Assembly: GCF_004345665.1 (NCBI RefSeq)
Contig: NZ_SLWR01000004.1
Location: 496,001 to 560,000 of the forward strand
Length of the DNA stretch: 64,000 bases
Origin: Kribbella antiqua
GTDB lineage: Bacteria; Actinomycetota; Actinomycetes; Propionibacteriales; Kribbellaceae
Direction of reading: 5' to 3'
The stretch's first letter is position 1. Each line of letters opens with the position of its first letter. A model generated the notes under the pieces. It searched no databases, was not told the origin of the DNA, and saw only the letters and a program-made list of their open reading frames with translations. Shown here in pieces: positions 9,553 to 17,777 of this stretch. Position numbers and translations under genes: made by a program.

Positions 9553-10107
9553 CTAGGCTCGGGTACGGCGTTTGCGCAGTACGAGGACAGCGGAATCGAC
9601 ATGCGGCGGTGGGGTGAAAGCCTTGCGAGGAAGGCGAAGCCCGATCGACAGGTCGTAGTACGGGAACCATCGGTTCGCCCCCGGCGCGTCACCGCGAGCC
9701 CACCGGTTCGCCACCGCCCGCTGCAGCACCAGATCCGCCGACACCAGGCGCGAACCCGGCGCCAGCAGCCGCTTCAGCAAAGCGGTGGAGACGTTGTACG
9801 GCGGACTCGACACCACCCGGAACGGTCGCGACGGCAACCGCAGATCAGCGGCATCGGCACGGACCACCGTGACGGCTTGGTCCGCGAACCGCCGACGCAA
9901 GCGATCGGCGCGACCAGGGTGGAGTTCGACGGCGACCACCTGGGCTCCGGCCCGGACCAGCGGCGCGGTCAGCGCACCCAGTCCGGCTCCGACGTCGAGG
10001 ACGAGTTCACCGGGTCTGACCCCGGCCGCGTCCACGACCCGTTCGGCCCAACGACTATCGAGCGGATGCCATCCCCAGGCACCCCTCGCCTGCCCGTAGC
10101 CGGGCAC
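9553..10107 (-). CDS. Erm/KsgA-type rRNA adenine N6-methyltransferase, short form
   Basis: The 184-residue protein has the SAM-binding motif LVLDVGAGLGALT near residue 35 and the adenine-methylase motif SSPPYN near residue 110. Both are as in Erm and KsgA enzymes, which dimethylate adenines in ribosomal RNA. It ends soon after the Rossmann core (FTPPPHVDSAVLVLRKR), so it lacks most of the C-terminal helical domain of full-length Erm (about 250 residues or more). Short Erm-like proteins of this kind are common on actinobacterial chromosomes. Macrolide resistance is possible but not demonstrated. The start is a GTG with a weak ribosome site. Confidence 0.8.
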   Translation of the reverse strand: MPGYGQARGAWGWHPLDSRWAERVVDAAGVRPGELVLDVGAGLGALTAPLVRAGAQVVAVELHPGRADRLRRRFADQAVTVVRADAADLRLPSRPFRVVSSPPYNVSTALLKRLLAPGSRLVSADLVLQRAVANRWARGDAPGANRWFPYYDLSIGLRLPRKAFTPPPHVDSAVLVLRKRRTRA

Positions 10108-10223
10108 GACGGACCATCACGAAGTACGTAATCATGGCTTCGACAATAACCCTTGCGTCAAAGGATTTTCGGCGTCGCGCCAAGCTGCTGGACCGTTGGT
10201 TGAGGCGGTGATTCGATCGTGTT

Positions 10224-10502
10224 CTAGGCGATCAGTCCGGAGTCGTCCTCCGTCGCCGGGTTGTCCCGGCAGGCTGCGACGAGAGTGTCGAGGGAGATGT
10301 CCAGGGTCGCGGCGACGGCGGCGACGGTGAACAGGGCCGGGGTCGGGATCCGGCCGGTCTCGATCTTGCGGAGGGTGTCGACCGAGACCCCGCAGGCCGC
10401 GGCGACGTCGACCATGCTGCGCTCGCCACGAGCCTCGCGCAGCAGGCGGCCGAGCTGACGGCCTCGCTCACGGTCCCAGCTGGACAGCGGTGGTCGCACC
10501 AT
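10224..10502 (-). CDS. XRE-type helix-turn-helix regulator
   Basis: The 92-residue protein is almost entirely a Cro/C1-type HTH: QLGRLLREARGERSMVDVAA, then the recognition helix around CGVSVDTLRKIETGR. It should be a small DNA-binding repressor. It is divergent from a methionine aminopeptidase gene across a 62-base promoter region with a palindrome. On its own strand a TATTAT sequence (complement of 10510-10515) lies only eight bases from the ATG, which suggests a leaderless transcript. Confidence 0.88.
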   Translation of the reverse strand: MVRPPLSSWDRERGRQLGRLLREARGERSMVDVAAACGVSVDTLRKIETGRIPTPALFTVAAVAATLDISLDTLVAACRDNPATEDDSGLIA

Positions 10503-10530
10503 GACTGCGATAATAGTACCGGTATAGTTA
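10501..10530. promoter_or_regulatory. Divergent promoter with TACCGGTA palindrome (XRE/map)
   Basis: The rightward strand shows ATGACT (10501-10506), 16 bases, then TATAGT (10523-10528), a fair sigma-70 promoter for map. The leftward strand shows TATTAT for the regulator gene. The palindrome TACCGGTA (10517-10524) sits between and overlaps both, an ideal place for autoregulation by the XRE protein. Confidence 0.5.
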
Positions 10531-10564
10531 TCCGGGAAAGGGTGCCGAGGTCGAGGAGCGGGGC

Positions 10565-11332
10565 ATGGTCGAGTTGAAGACTCCGGCGGAGATCGAGCAG
10601 ATGCGGGCGGCCGGACGGGTGGTCGCCAACGCGCTGGCCGCGGTGAAGAAGGAAGCCGCCGCCGGGATGTCGTTGCGCGAACTCGACGCGGTCGCGCGCG
10701 AGGTCCTGCATTCGGCCGGCGCGGTGTCCTTGTTCGAGGGATATCAACCGGGTTTCGCGACCAGCCCGTTCAGCGGCGTCATCTGTACGTCGGTCAACGA
10801 CGCCGTACTGCACGGCCCGCCCGGCGACCTCGTGCTCCAGGACGGTGACCTGCTGAACGTCGACTGCGGCGCCTCGCTCGACGGCTGGTGCGCGGACTCG
10901 GCGATCAGCTTCTGCGTCGGTACGCCGCGCGCCGAGGATCTGGAGCTGATCGCGACCACCGAGCAGGCGCTGGCGGCCGGGATCGCCGAGGCGGTCCCCG
11001 GGAACCGGCTCAGCGATATCAGCGCCGCGATCGGCCGGATCGGCAAGGCCGCCGGGATCGGCACCAACCTCGACTTCGGCGGACACGGCATCGGCCGGCG
11101 GATGCACGAAGATCCCCACATCCCCAACGGCGGCCGGCCAGGTCGCGGCCTCAAGCTCCGGCCGGGTCACGTCTTCGCCATCGAGCCATGGTTCTGGACC
11201 GGCCCCGGCAGCACCTACGTCATCGACGAAGACGGCTGGACCCTCCGCTCCGCCGACCAAACGCGAGGCGCCCACGCCGAACACACCGTAGCCATCACCG
11301 AAGAAGGCCCCCAAATCCTCACCCTGCAGTAG
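10565..11332 (+). CDS. map: Type I methionine aminopeptidase
   Basis: The 255-residue enzyme removes N-terminal methionine from new proteins. The dinuclear metal ligands of the family are recognisable: the Asp in NVDCGASLDGWCADSA (two Asp), the His in GGHGIGRRMHEDP, Glu in AIEPWF, and the Glu near the end (AEHTVAITEEG). It lacks the N-terminal zinc-finger extension of some actinobacterial MetAPs. Its ATG follows a GAGG-rich leader. Pairing with the divergent XRE regulator suggests that this is a regulated, secondary Map rather than the one in the ribosomal-protein operon. Confidence 0.93.
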   Translation: MVELKTPAEIEQMRAAGRVVANALAAVKKEAAAGMSLRELDAVAREVLHSAGAVSLFEGYQPGFATSPFSGVICTSVNDAVLHGPPGDLVLQDGDLLNVDCGASLDGWCADSAISFCVGTPRAEDLELIATTEQALAAGIAEAVPGNRLSDISAAIGRIGKAAGIGTNLDFGGHGIGRRMHEDPHIPNGGRPGRGLKLRPGHVFAIEPWFWTGPGSTYVIDEDGWTLRSADQTRGAHAEHTVAITEEGPQILTLQ

Positions 11333-11345
11333 CTGGCTCACCCAC

Positions 11346-12449
11346 TCAGAACAGGGTTTGCTGGTCGACGTCCGGGGTGACGTGCGGGATCGGCGCGGCG
11401 TGACGAGCCCGGCGGGGCTGGCGCGGTGGGGAGCGGCGGTGAGGTTGGCGGATGCGGGCGGCACTGGAACTCGCATCGATGGGGTCCGAGCGGTGACGTG
11501 AGCCCCGGCCGAAGCCGTGCTTGTCCAGCAACGGGCGGACCTTCTCCGCAAAGGCATTGTGGTAGCTGGGCGCGACATTGGAGCCGTGGGCATAAAGGGA
11601 TTCGTAGCGAGCGACCAGCTCGGGACGCTCCTGAGCCAGCCAGGCCATGAACCATTCCTTGACGCCGGGCCGCAGATGCAGCACGAGCGTCGTGACGCCG
11701 GTGGCGCCGGCCTCCGACAACTCACCGAAGAGAAAGTCCAACTGTTCCGCGGAGTCGGTAAGCCACGGAAGAACCGGAGCGACCATGACGCCACACGGTA
11801 GACCGGCATCGCGGACGGAGCGGATCAGGTCGAGGCGACCGCGAACCGAGGGCACGCCGGGCTCGACGAGCTTGCGCAACTCCTCATCCGCCAGCGCGAG
11901 CGAGACACCGATACCGACGGAGACCTCCGCCGACGCGGCAACCAGCAGCTCCAGATCGCGCCGAAGCAAGGTGCCCTTTGTCAGCACGGACAGCGGCGTA
12001 CCCGAACCCGCCAACGCCTCGATGATCCCCGGCATCAGCCGATAGCGGCCCTCGGCCCGTTGGTACGGATCGGTATTGGTGCCCAGGGCAACCTGTTCGC
12101 GACCCCAGGACGGCCGGGCCAGTTCGCGTCGCAGCACCTCCACCACGTTCGTCTTGACCACGATCTGCCGATCAAAGTCCTCCCCCTGGTCGAGCTCGAG
12201 ATAGCGGTGCGACGGCCGGGCGAAGCAGTACCGGCAGGCGTGCGTGCAGCCGCGATACTGGTTGATCGTCCAGTTGAACGGCAGCGACGTCCCCGGGACG
12301 GAGTTCAGCGCCGACCGCGCGAGCACCTCATGGAAGGTGATGCCGCGGAACTCCGGCGTGGTCACCGACCGGACCAGGCCCGCGATCGACCCGAGCCCCG
12401 GCAACGTCCCCGGGGTCTCCGCGTCGATCTGCTGACCAGCCCATCTCAT
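11346..12449 (-). CDS. Rv2578c-type radical SAM protein
   Basis: The 367-residue protein has the radical-SAM cluster motif in the form C-T-H-A-C-R-Y-C-F near residue 68, followed by ALGTNTDPYQ. It resembles the SplB-like group represented by mycobacterial Rv2578c. The three cysteines bind a 4Fe-4S cluster that cleaves S-adenosylmethionine. The target of the family is not known. The last 50 residues are a basic, Arg/Pro/His-rich tail with no recognisable domain. The gene converges on map with 13 bases between stops. Confidence 0.88.
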   Translation of the reverse strand: MRWAGQQIDAETPGTLPGLGSIAGLVRSVTTPEFRGITFHEVLARSALNSVPGTSLPFNWTINQYRGCTHACRYCFARPSHRYLELDQGEDFDRQIVVKTNVVEVLRRELARPSWGREQVALGTNTDPYQRAEGRYRLMPGIIEALAGSGTPLSVLTKGTLLRRDLELLVAASAEVSVGIGVSLALADEELRKLVEPGVPSVRGRLDLIRSVRDAGLPCGVMVAPVLPWLTDSAEQLDFLFGELSEAGATGVTTLVLHLRPGVKEWFMAWLAQERPELVARYESLYAHGSNVAPSYHNAFAEKVRPLLDKHGFGRGSRHRSDPIDASSSAARIRQPHRRSPPRQPRRARHAAPIPHVTPDVDQQTLF

Positions 12450-12553
12450 GCATCACAGTCGAACACATGTTCGCCAGATTCTCAAATCCAGGTGCGCCCG
12501 AATCGCATTCTCGTATACCCTACGGAAATAGCCGATACCTGGGAGGCACAAAG

Positions 12554-13387
12554 ATGACGATCCTCGTGACCGGCGCGACCGGAAGCGTGGGACGGCTGCT
12601 CGTCGACGAACTCGTGGCCGCAAACGCACCCGTGCGGGCACTGACCAGCAACCCGAAGAAGGCCGCGCTCCCCGACGAGGTCGAGATCGCCAAGGGCTAC
12701 CTCGGCAGACCGGAGACCCTCGCCGCGGCACTCCGCCAGATCGACACCGTCTACCTCGCGCCACTTCCGGCGTACGTCGACGACTTCGTGAAGTACGCCC
12801 AGGAGGCCGGTGTACGGCGGGTCGTCGTACTGTCGGGTGAGCCGGCGGAGTACGAGGCGCAAGGGGATCCGGCGAGCTGGCACTACTACAAGATCGAGCG
12901 GGCAATCGAGGACGCCGGGTTCGCGTGGACGCACCTGCGGCCGGGTCAGTTCATGAACAACACACTGGACTGGGCCGGCTCGATCAAGGCGGAGAACGTC
13001 GTACGCGCGCCCTACCCGGCAGCGATCCAGACGCCGATCGACCTGGCCGACATCGCGGCGGTCGCCCGCGTCGTCATCACTGATGAGCAGTACACCGGGC
13101 AGAAGCTCACGATGAGCGGTCCGCAGGCCCTCACGCCGCCGCAGCAGGTCGCGCACATCTCGGCGGCGATCGGACGCGAGGTGAGGTTCGAGGAGCAGAC
13201 CCCGCAGGAGTACCTGGACCTCTGGACGCCGATCGTTGGCGCCCAGACCGCCCAGTGGCTGCTCGACGGCTTCCGCATGATGGCCGAGCACCACATGACC
13301 CCTGAGCCAACTGTCCCCGAGCTCACCGGTCGTCCCGGCACCACCTATCGCGAGTGGGCCGTGGCCAACGCCGACGCCTTCCGCTGA
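12554..13387 (+). CDS. NmrA-like NAD(P)-binding oxidoreductase
   Basis: The 277-residue protein starts MTILVTGATGSVGRLLVDEL, with GGGAGG at 12541-12546 fixing the start. The GATGSVG glycine motif is a Rossmann NAD(P) site. YKIERAIEDAGFAWTHLRPG is typical of NmrA-type atypical short-chain dehydrogenases. These include quinone or azo reductases and redox sensors; the exact substrate is unclear. It is followed after 20 bases by a TetR regulator on the same strand, which may control it. Confidence 0.87.
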   Translation: MTILVTGATGSVGRLLVDELVAANAPVRALTSNPKKAALPDEVEIAKGYLGRPETLAAALRQIDTVYLAPLPAYVDDFVKYAQEAGVRRVVVLSGEPAEYEAQGDPASWHYYKIERAIEDAGFAWTHLRPGQFMNNTLDWAGSIKAENVVRAPYPAAIQTPIDLADIAAVARVVITDEQYTGQKLTMSGPQALTPPQQVAHISAAIGREVRFEEQTPQEYLDLWTPIVGAQTAQWLLDGFRMMAEHHMTPEPTVPELTGRPGTTYREWAVANADAFR

Positions 13388-13407
13388 CGCATGGGACGCT
13401 GTGCACT

Positions 13408-14253
13408 GTGACAGTGCGGCACAGCGGTGGAGGCCAGCCAGAACGCACCCTCGCGTTGCTCTGGCGCAACAAGCAAGCCCCAAACACGCAGGCGCCAAAT
13501 ACGCAGGCGCCAGACCAGCAGGTCCCAGACCAGCAGGTACGACGCCGCACGGCCGGCCGGCGGCCATCGCTGGACGTCGACGGAGTGGTGCGCACCGGCA
13601 TCCAGTTGGCAGACGAGCGCGGCCTCGAAGCGGCCTCCATGGGTGGAGTGGCCAAGGCACTAGGTGTAGGCACCATGACGCTCTACACCTACGTGCCCTC
13701 CAAGGAGGAGCTGCTGGACCTCATGGTCGACGAGGTCCTGGCAGAGCGGCAGCTACCCGGCCCAGCCGAACCCAGGCCGGCCGGATGGCGCCTGCAGGTC
13801 GAGCTGTACTCCGAACAGACCCGAGCGATGTTCCAGCGCCACCCCTGGCTCGCCCGGGTCTCCACGGTGCGCCCACCCGTCGGCCCCGGCATGCTGGCCG
13901 GCCGCGAGTACCTGCTCTCCGTACTGCTTCCACTCGGCCTCAGCCCTCGCGACACGAACACCGCCGCGCTTTCCATCACGATGTACGTCGACTCGGCCGC
14001 CGGACTAGAGGCCGAGAACGAGCTGGTCGAACGCGCCACCGGGCAGAGCAACGAGGCGTGGTGGTACGACCGGAACGATCTGTGGGAGACGTATTTCGAC
14101 GTCGAAAGACATCCCGCGATGACGGCGATCTGGAACGCGAACGGCTACCAGGACACCGTCCGCGACGCCGCCACCGACGCGTACCGCTACGGCCTCGACC
14201 GTCTCCTGGACGGAATCCAGGCCCAGACCGAGGTCGCCCCGGACATGCCGTAG
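13408..14253 (+). CDS. TetR/AcrR family regulator with repetitive linker
   Basis: The product is about 281 residues. The HTH lies around residues 70-100: AASMGGVAKALGVGTMTLYTYVPSKEELL, split here as AASMGGVAKAL and GVGTMTLYTYV. A TetR_C-type all-helical ligand domain follows. The N-terminus (RTLALLW) precedes a linker of five-residue repeats encoded by 13474-13539. Members of this TetR group often sense drugs. I take the GTG at 13408 as start; an in-frame ATG at 13354 lies inside the preceding gene. The gene likely regulates itself and perhaps the upstream oxidoreductase. Confidence 0.85.
   Translation: MTVRHSGGGQPERTLALLWRNKQAPNTQAPNTQAPDQQVPDQQVRRRTAGRRPSLDVDGVVRTGIQLADERGLEAASMGGVAKALGVGTMTLYTYVPSKEELLDLMVDEVLAERQLPGPAEPRPAGWRLQVELYSEQTRAMFQRHPWLARVSTVRPPVGPGMLAGREYLLSVLLPLGLSPRDTNTAALSITMYVDSAAGLEAENELVERATGQSNEAWWYDRNDLWETYFDVERHPAMTAIWNANGYQDTVRDAATDAYRYGLDRLLDGIQAQTEVAPDMP
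13474..13539 (+). repeat. 15-base tandem repeat in the TetR linker
   Basis: Four imperfect copies of a 15-base unit encode QAPNT, QAPNT, QAPDQ and QVPDQ, followed by a partial QV. The repeat lies between the N-terminal RTLALLW segment and the DNA-binding domain. It is probably a flexible spacer whose length can change by replication slippage. Confidence 0.8.
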
Positions 14254-14273
14254 CTTGCCCGGGTGGGTGAGAA

Positions 14274-15836
14274 CTACTCCCACTCGATGGTGCCCGGGGG
14301 CTTGCTGGTGATGTCGAGGGTTACGCGGTTGATTTCGTCGACCTCGTTGGTGATGCGGGTGGAGATGCGCTCCAGGACGTCGTACGGGAGGCGGGCCCAG
14401 TCGGCGGTCATGGCGTCCTCGCTGGTGACGGGGCGCAGCACGACGGGGTGACCGTACGTGCGGCCGTCGCCCTGGACGCCGACCGAGCGTACGTCGGCCA
14501 GCAGGACCACCGGGAACTGCCAGATGTCGCGGTCCAGGCCGGCCGCGGTCAGCTCGGTCCGGGCGATCAGGTCGGCGGCGCGCAGGATGTCCAGACGCTC
14601 GCGGGTGACCTCGCCGATGATCCGGATGCTCAGGCCCGGGCCTGGGAACGGATGCCGGTAGACCATCGTCTCGGGCAGGCCGACCGCGAGGCCGAGCTCG
14701 CGGACCTCGTCCTTGAACAGTGTCCGCAGCGGCTCGATCAGGCTGAACTGCAGGTCGTCGGGCAGCCCGCCGACGTTGTGGTGCGACTTGATGTTCGCGG
14801 TCCCGGTGCCGCCGCCGGACTCGACCACGTCCGGGTAGAGCGTGCCCTGGACCAGGAACTCGATGTGCCGCTCGGCGTCCAGCTTGCGCGCGGTCGCCTC
14901 GAACGTCCGGATGAACTCGCGGCCGATGATCTTCCGCTTCTGCTCCGGGTCGGTCACCCCGGCCAGCGCGCTGAGGAACTGGTCCTCGGCGTCGACCACC
15001 TCGAGCCGGATGCCGGTCGCGGCGACGTAGTCCTTCTCGACCTGCTCCGACTCCCCAGCCCGCTGCAGGCCGTGGTCGACGTACACGCAGGTCAGCTGGT
15101 CGCCGATCGCCTTGTGCACCAGGGCTGCCGCGACCGCCGAGTCGACGCCGCCGGACAGGGCGCACAGCACCTGCTTGTCACCGACCTGCTGCCGGATCAG
15201 CTCGACCTGCTCGTCGACGACGTTCGTGGTGGTCCAGTCGCCCTTGCAGCCGGCGATGTCGTAGAGGAAGTGCTCCAGCACGGCCTGCCCCGCCTGCGAG
15301 TGCAAGACCTCCGGGTGCCACTGCACGCCGGCCAGCCGCCGATCCAGGTCCTCGAAGGCCGCGACCGGCGCCCCCTCCGACTCAGCCAGTACGGCGAAGC
15401 CCGCCGGCGGCGCGTGGACCGCGTCACCGTGGGACATCCACACGTTGAGGTCCTCGGGGATTCCGGCTAGCAGCGTCCCCGCTGAGCTGACCGTGACCGG
15501 CGTACGGCCGAACTCGCGCAGCCCGGTACGACGTACCTCACCCCCGAGCGTCTGCGCCATCGCCTGGAAGCCGTAGCAGATCCCGAACGCGGCAACGCCG
15601 GCGTCGAACAGCCCGGAGTCCACCCGCGGAGCGCCCTCGGCGTACACCGACTGCGGGCCGCCGGACAGGATGATGGCCTTCGGGTTCCGCGCCAGCATCT
15701 CCTCGACCGGCATCGAGTGCGGCACGATCTCCGAGTACACCTTGGCCTCGCGAACCCGCCGCGCGATCAGCTGCGCGTACTGCGCCCCGAAGTCGACGAC
15801 CAGGACCAACTCATGCTGCGGGATTTCTTGGGTCAC
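14274..15836 (-). CDS. guaA: GMP synthase (glutamine-hydrolysing)
   Basis: The 520-residue enzyme makes GMP from XMP, ATP and glutamine. The N-terminal class I glutaminase domain has the nucleophile Cys in AFGICYGFQ and His-Glu in GVQWHPEV. The ATP-pyrophosphatase domain has the P-loop [11 protein letters not shown] near residue 230. The dimerisation domain ends in KPPGTIEWE. The GTG at 15836 (VTQEIPQ) is my start; a TTG two codons earlier is also possible. It is the last gene of a leftward run that begins with bioA. Confidence 0.97.
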   Translation of the reverse strand: MTQEIPQHELVLVVDFGAQYAQLIARRVREAKVYSEIVPHSMPVEEMLARNPKAIILSGGPQSVYAEGAPRVDSGLFDAGVAAFGICYGFQAMAQTLGGEVRRTGLREFGRTPVTVSSAGTLLAGIPEDLNVWMSHGDAVHAPPAGFAVLAESEGAPVAAFEDLDRRLAGVQWHPEVLHSQAGQAVLEHFLYDIAGCKGDWTTTNVVDEQVELIRQQVGDKQVLCALSGGVDSAVAAALVHKAIGDQLTCVYVDHGLQRAGESEQVEKDYVAATGIRLEVVDAEDQFLSALAGVTDPEQKRKIIGREFIRTFEATARKLDAERHIEFLVQGTLYPDVVESGGGTGTANIKSHHNVGGLPDDLQFSLIEPLRTLFKDEVRELGLAVGLPETMVYRHPFPGPGLSIRIIGEVTRERLDILRAADLIARTELTAAGLDRDIWQFPVVLLADVRSVGVQGDGRTYGHPVVLRPVTSEDAMTADWARLPYDVLERISTRITNEVDEINRVTLDITSKPPGTIEWE

Positions 15837-15845
15837 CCGCAAAGC

Positions 15846-16031
15846 CTATCGGTGCAGGTCAGCGGGGTTGTAATCCGCGGCCCGCAGCGGCTGGTTGGTG
15901 ATCTCCAGACCCGGAAAGCGGCGCCGCATGGCGGCTTCGTGGCGGTCAGCGGACGCTTGGTCGCCGATGTAGTCCGCGATCAGGTGCTGGCCGAACCACA
16001 GCCGCACCCGGCGTCGAGATGGCAAGCTCAC
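15846..16031 (-). CDS. Small protein of unknown function between P450 and guaA
   Basis: A 61-codon frame starts at a GTG (16031), 20 bases after the P450 stop, and ends a few bases before guaA. The product is basic at the start (SLPSRRRVRLWFGQHL) and has a RRRFPGLEI segment. I recognise no domain. Its fit into the tight leftward run argues that it is real, but it has a weak ribosome-binding site. Confidence 0.5.
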   Translation of the reverse strand: MSLPSRRRVRLWFGQHLIADYIGDQASADRHEAAMRRRFPGLEITNQPLRAADYNPADLHR

Positions 16032-16050
16032 AGCGGGGAAGCTATCGCTG

Positions 16051-17121
16051 TCAGTTGTCCGGGTTGTTACTCCTCGTTACGACCCGGAGTCGTTTCGGGG
16101 CCCGGAACGACAGCAGGTCGATCATCGGTGGTTCTTCGGTCAGTTGTACGGCGGCCAGCAGGCCGGCCGCGCACTCGAGGGCGACCCGGGCCTCCAGCCG
16201 GGCCAGGCCGGCCCCGAGGCAGCGGTGGATGCCGATGCCGAAGGTGAGATCAGCCGGGCCGCCGCGACCCGTGAGGCCCAGCAGCACCTGCGCTCCGGCG
16301 GGTAGCTCCACCTCACCGACCGCGGCGGGGGCCGCAGTCACCCGCCGCCAGGTAGGCACAGAGGAGTCGGACCGCAGCACCTCCTCGACTACCTCTGCCG
16401 GGTCGTACGTCTTCCCCAGACAACGGTGGAAGGCAGTGGAGATGAGCTGAGTAGTCGTCTCTTGCCCGGCAATCAGCAAGAAGTAGCCGACCGCACACAC
16501 TTCCTCATCAGTCAGCCCCAGCCCGACGAGCACTCCGAACAGGTCGTCACCCGGAGCCCGGCGTGCGGCCGTCGTACAGGCTCTGAGCCAGCTGTAGAAC
16601 TCTGCTGCCGTGTGGGCGAGCTCCAGCTGCCGGTCCGCGTCCGGCCAGCCCCAGAACAGCTCCAGCGAGTCCCTACTCCACGCCTTCAGCGCCGGTACGT
16701 CGACATCGTGCAGCCCGAGCATGTCGAGCAGCACTAGCGCCGGCGGCTCCGCTGCAACGGCCTCGACCAGATCGACCTGCTCACCCAGCTCGAGCCTCGC
16801 GGACGCCTCTGCCACCCGCGAGGCCGTCAGCTGCCGAGTCAGTGGCTCGATCGCCGCCACCCGCGCTGGGCTGAAGAAGCGCGCCACCGCGGCCCGGATC
16901 GGCCGGTGCGACTCCCCCGCGTTGTTCGCCAGCGTCGGAGGCAGTGCGAACCCCACCGACGACAACACCCGCAACGCCTTCACCGACAGCGGCGTGTGAG
17001 CCAGTACGGCGTTGTCGGGCCGGAACGTCTCCGGATCCAGCAGCACCTCACGAGCCAGGGCCGGGTCGTCGACGACCCAGTACCCGAGCTGCTCGTCGTA
17101 CCGCGCCGGACAACCGGTCAT
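16051..17121 (-). CDS. Cytochrome P450 coupled to the biotin operon (candidate BioI analogue)
   Basis: The 356-residue P450 has the I-helix AGQETTT, the K-helix motif EEVLR and the haem loop FGIGIHRCLGAGLAR with the axial Cys. It is somewhat short for a bacterial P450 (about 400). The ATG at 17121 overlaps the bioD stop as ATGA, so it is translated with bioA-bioF-bioD. In Bacillus the P450 BioI cleaves fatty acyl-ACP to pimeloyl-ACP, the precursor used by BioF. No bioC, bioH or bioW is present here. A pimeloyl-forming role is therefore an attractive inference, not shown by sequence. Confidence 0.9.
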   Translation of the reverse strand: MTGCPARYDEQLGYWVVDDPALAREVLLDPETFRPDNAVLAHTPLSVKALRVLSSVGFALPPTLANNAGESHRPIRAAVARFFSPARVAAIEPLTRQLTASRVAEASARLELGEQVDLVEAVAAEPPALVLLDMLGLHDVDVPALKAWSRDSLELFWGWPDADRQLELAHTAAEFYSWLRACTTAARRAPGDDLFGVLVGLGLTDEEVCAVGYFLLIAGQETTTQLISTAFHRCLGKTYDPAEVVEEVLRSDSSVPTWRRVTAAPAAVGEVELPAGAQVLLGLTGRGGPADLTFGIGIHRCLGAGLARLEARVALECAAGLLAAVQLTEEPPMIDLLSFRAPKRLRVVTRSNNPDN

Positions 17122-17777
17122 AGGAACCAGCCGGGCGCTGCACTGGTGAAGGCCTCCCTGTCCAGCTGGCCTGCACCGGCCGGGATACGCCCGATTACAG
17201 GGACGCCGGTGGTGGCTGGGAGGTCTTCCAGGTTGCACTGCTCTGCCAGGTCGGGCTCGGCGGGCCACGAGCCGATGACGAGGCCGGCGATCGGCAGGTT
17301 GCGGCGCCGGAGCGCCTCGACCGTGAGACCCGTGTGGTTGAGCGTGCCGAGTCCGGCGCGGGTGACGATGACGAACGAGCTCGGTGCGGCGAGCTCAGCG
17401 GCCAGGTCTGCGAGGTTGCGGCCGGCTTCGTCGAGGCCTACGAGCAGACCCCCGGCTCCCTCCACCAGCACGAGGTCACGGTCGGCGGCGAGGTCTGCGA
17501 TGGCCTTTGCGTGCGCTTCGACAGGCGGCAGGGCCACACCTTGGCGACGTCCGGCGGTAGTGGGTGCCAGCGGGTCGAGGAGGCGAATGCCTTCGTGGAG
17601 ATCGGTGTGGCCGGTCAGCCGTTCGACCTCCTGCAGGTCGCCGGCTCCATCGGTCAGGCCGGCCTGCGTGGGCTTGACCACGGCGACCGAACCAGTAGCG
17701 CGCGCCGTCAGGGCAGCGGTGACGACAGTTTTGCCGACGCCGGTGTCGGTGCCGGTGATGAAGAGGACCTCGGTCAT
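17118..17777 (-). CDS. bioD: Dethiobiotin synthetase
   Basis: The 219-residue enzyme closes the ureido ring of dethiobiotin from diaminopelargonate, CO2 and ATP. It starts with the P-loop FITGTDTGVGKT. VVKPTQAG contains the catalytic Lys region, and LVEGAGGLLV is the second family motif. The start overlaps the bioF stop by four bases, and its own stop overlaps the P450 start. Confidence 0.96.
   Translation of the reverse strand: MTEVLFITGTDTGVGKTVVTAALTARATGSVAVVKPTQAGLTDGAGDLQEVERLTGHTDLHEGIRLLDPLAPTTAGRRQGVALPPVEAHAKAIADLAADRDLVLVEGAGGLLVGLDEAGRNLADLAAELAAPSSFVIVTRAGLGTLNHTGLTVEALRRRNLPIAGLVIGSWPAEPDLAEQCNLEDLPATTGVPVIGRIPAGAGQLDREAFTSAAPGWFL

Noticed and set aside
9553..10107. Erm-type gene as an acquired macrolide resistance gene
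   Set aside because: Its base composition matches its neighbours, there is no mobile element, and the protein lacks the C-terminal domain of typical Erm enzymes. A native gene is likelier.
13408..14253. TetR regulator as controller of the hydroxyphenylglycine-like operon
   Set aside because: It lies 44 kb away, and nothing in the sequence links it to the palindrome at 58824.
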